Shown piece by piece: positions 12,671 through 12,679 of a stretch of DNA of 12,679 bases. Position 1 is the first letter of the stretch. Each line of letters opens with the position of its first letter. The stretch is from Oscillospiraceae bacterium (lineage in GTDB: Bacteria > Bacillota > Clostridia > Oscillospirales > CAG-272). A program made the position numbers and the translations under genes. Location of the stretch: positions 1 to 12,679 of the forward strand of contig SVQS01000040.1 of the NCBI GenBank assembly GCA_015065205.1, in the 5' to 3' direction. A model generated the notes under the pieces. That model had not been told where the DNA came from and did no database searches. It worked only from the letters and a program-made list of their open reading frames with translations.

Positions 12671-12679
12671 GAATTGACT

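Noticed and set aside
1..12679. CRISPR arrays, tRNA or rRNA genes, insertion sequences or phage genes
   Set aside because: I saw no regularly spaced repeats, cloverleaf candidates, transposase motifs or terminal inverted repeats anywhere in the window.

Overview
The window looks like chromosomal DNA of a gut-type, endospore-forming member of the Bacillota (Clostridia). The evidence is a complete alpha/beta-type small acid-soluble spore protein gene at the right edge, strong AGGAG-type ribosome binding sites, consensus TTGACA-17-TATAAT promoters, U-tract terminators, an indirect (transamidation) tRNA amidotransferase operon, and enzymes that trim host or plant glycans. Everything except the spore gene is read from the minus strand. 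No homology search was possible; family calls rest on motifs read by eye.

Layout, right to left along the main transcription direction. (1) 12473-12670 (+): spore protein gene, divergent from the rest across a 305-base intergenic region rich in inverted repeats. (2) 12167-8197 (-): a four-gene operon: cytoplasmic asparaginase-like protein, gatC, a gatA-like gene and gatB, with gaps of 21, 13 and 1 bases. It starts at a perfect sigma-A promoter and ends at a clear terminator. (3) 8067-3023 (-): a three-gene operon with its own promoter and terminator: a GH33-type sialidase without a signal peptide, then two paralogous endonuclease/exonuclease/phosphatase (EEP) fold proteins, one a lipoprotein and one anchored by a transmembrane helix. 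(4) 2852-1767 (-): a stand-alone PTS EIIC-like membrane protein behind a promoter whose -35 box lies in a palindrome. (5) 1604-1 (-): the N-terminal 534 codons of a GH36-like alpha-galactosidase, cut by the window edge, behind another perfect consensus promoter.

The most interesting system is the gat operon. The GatA-like protein is only 376 residues (the usual length is about 485). It starts about where the catalytic Lys segment normally lies, and all three residues of the amidase-signature Ser-cisSer-Lys triad are replaced: Lys by Asp12, the GGSSGGS serine pair by Leu80-Lys81, and the nucleophile Ser by Tyr104. The fold-defining blocks around them remain. GatB and GatC look intact. The first gene of the same operon is an asparaginase-family protein that keeps its catalytic Thr14, Thr97-Asp98 and Lys169. 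The simplest reading is that the asparaginase-like protein has taken over ammonia production for Glu/Asp-tRNA amidation, as GatD does for GatE in archaea, and that the dead GatA remains as a scaffold. I know of no described bacterial enzyme with this composition, but this is inference and needs a genome-wide check for a second, normal gatA.
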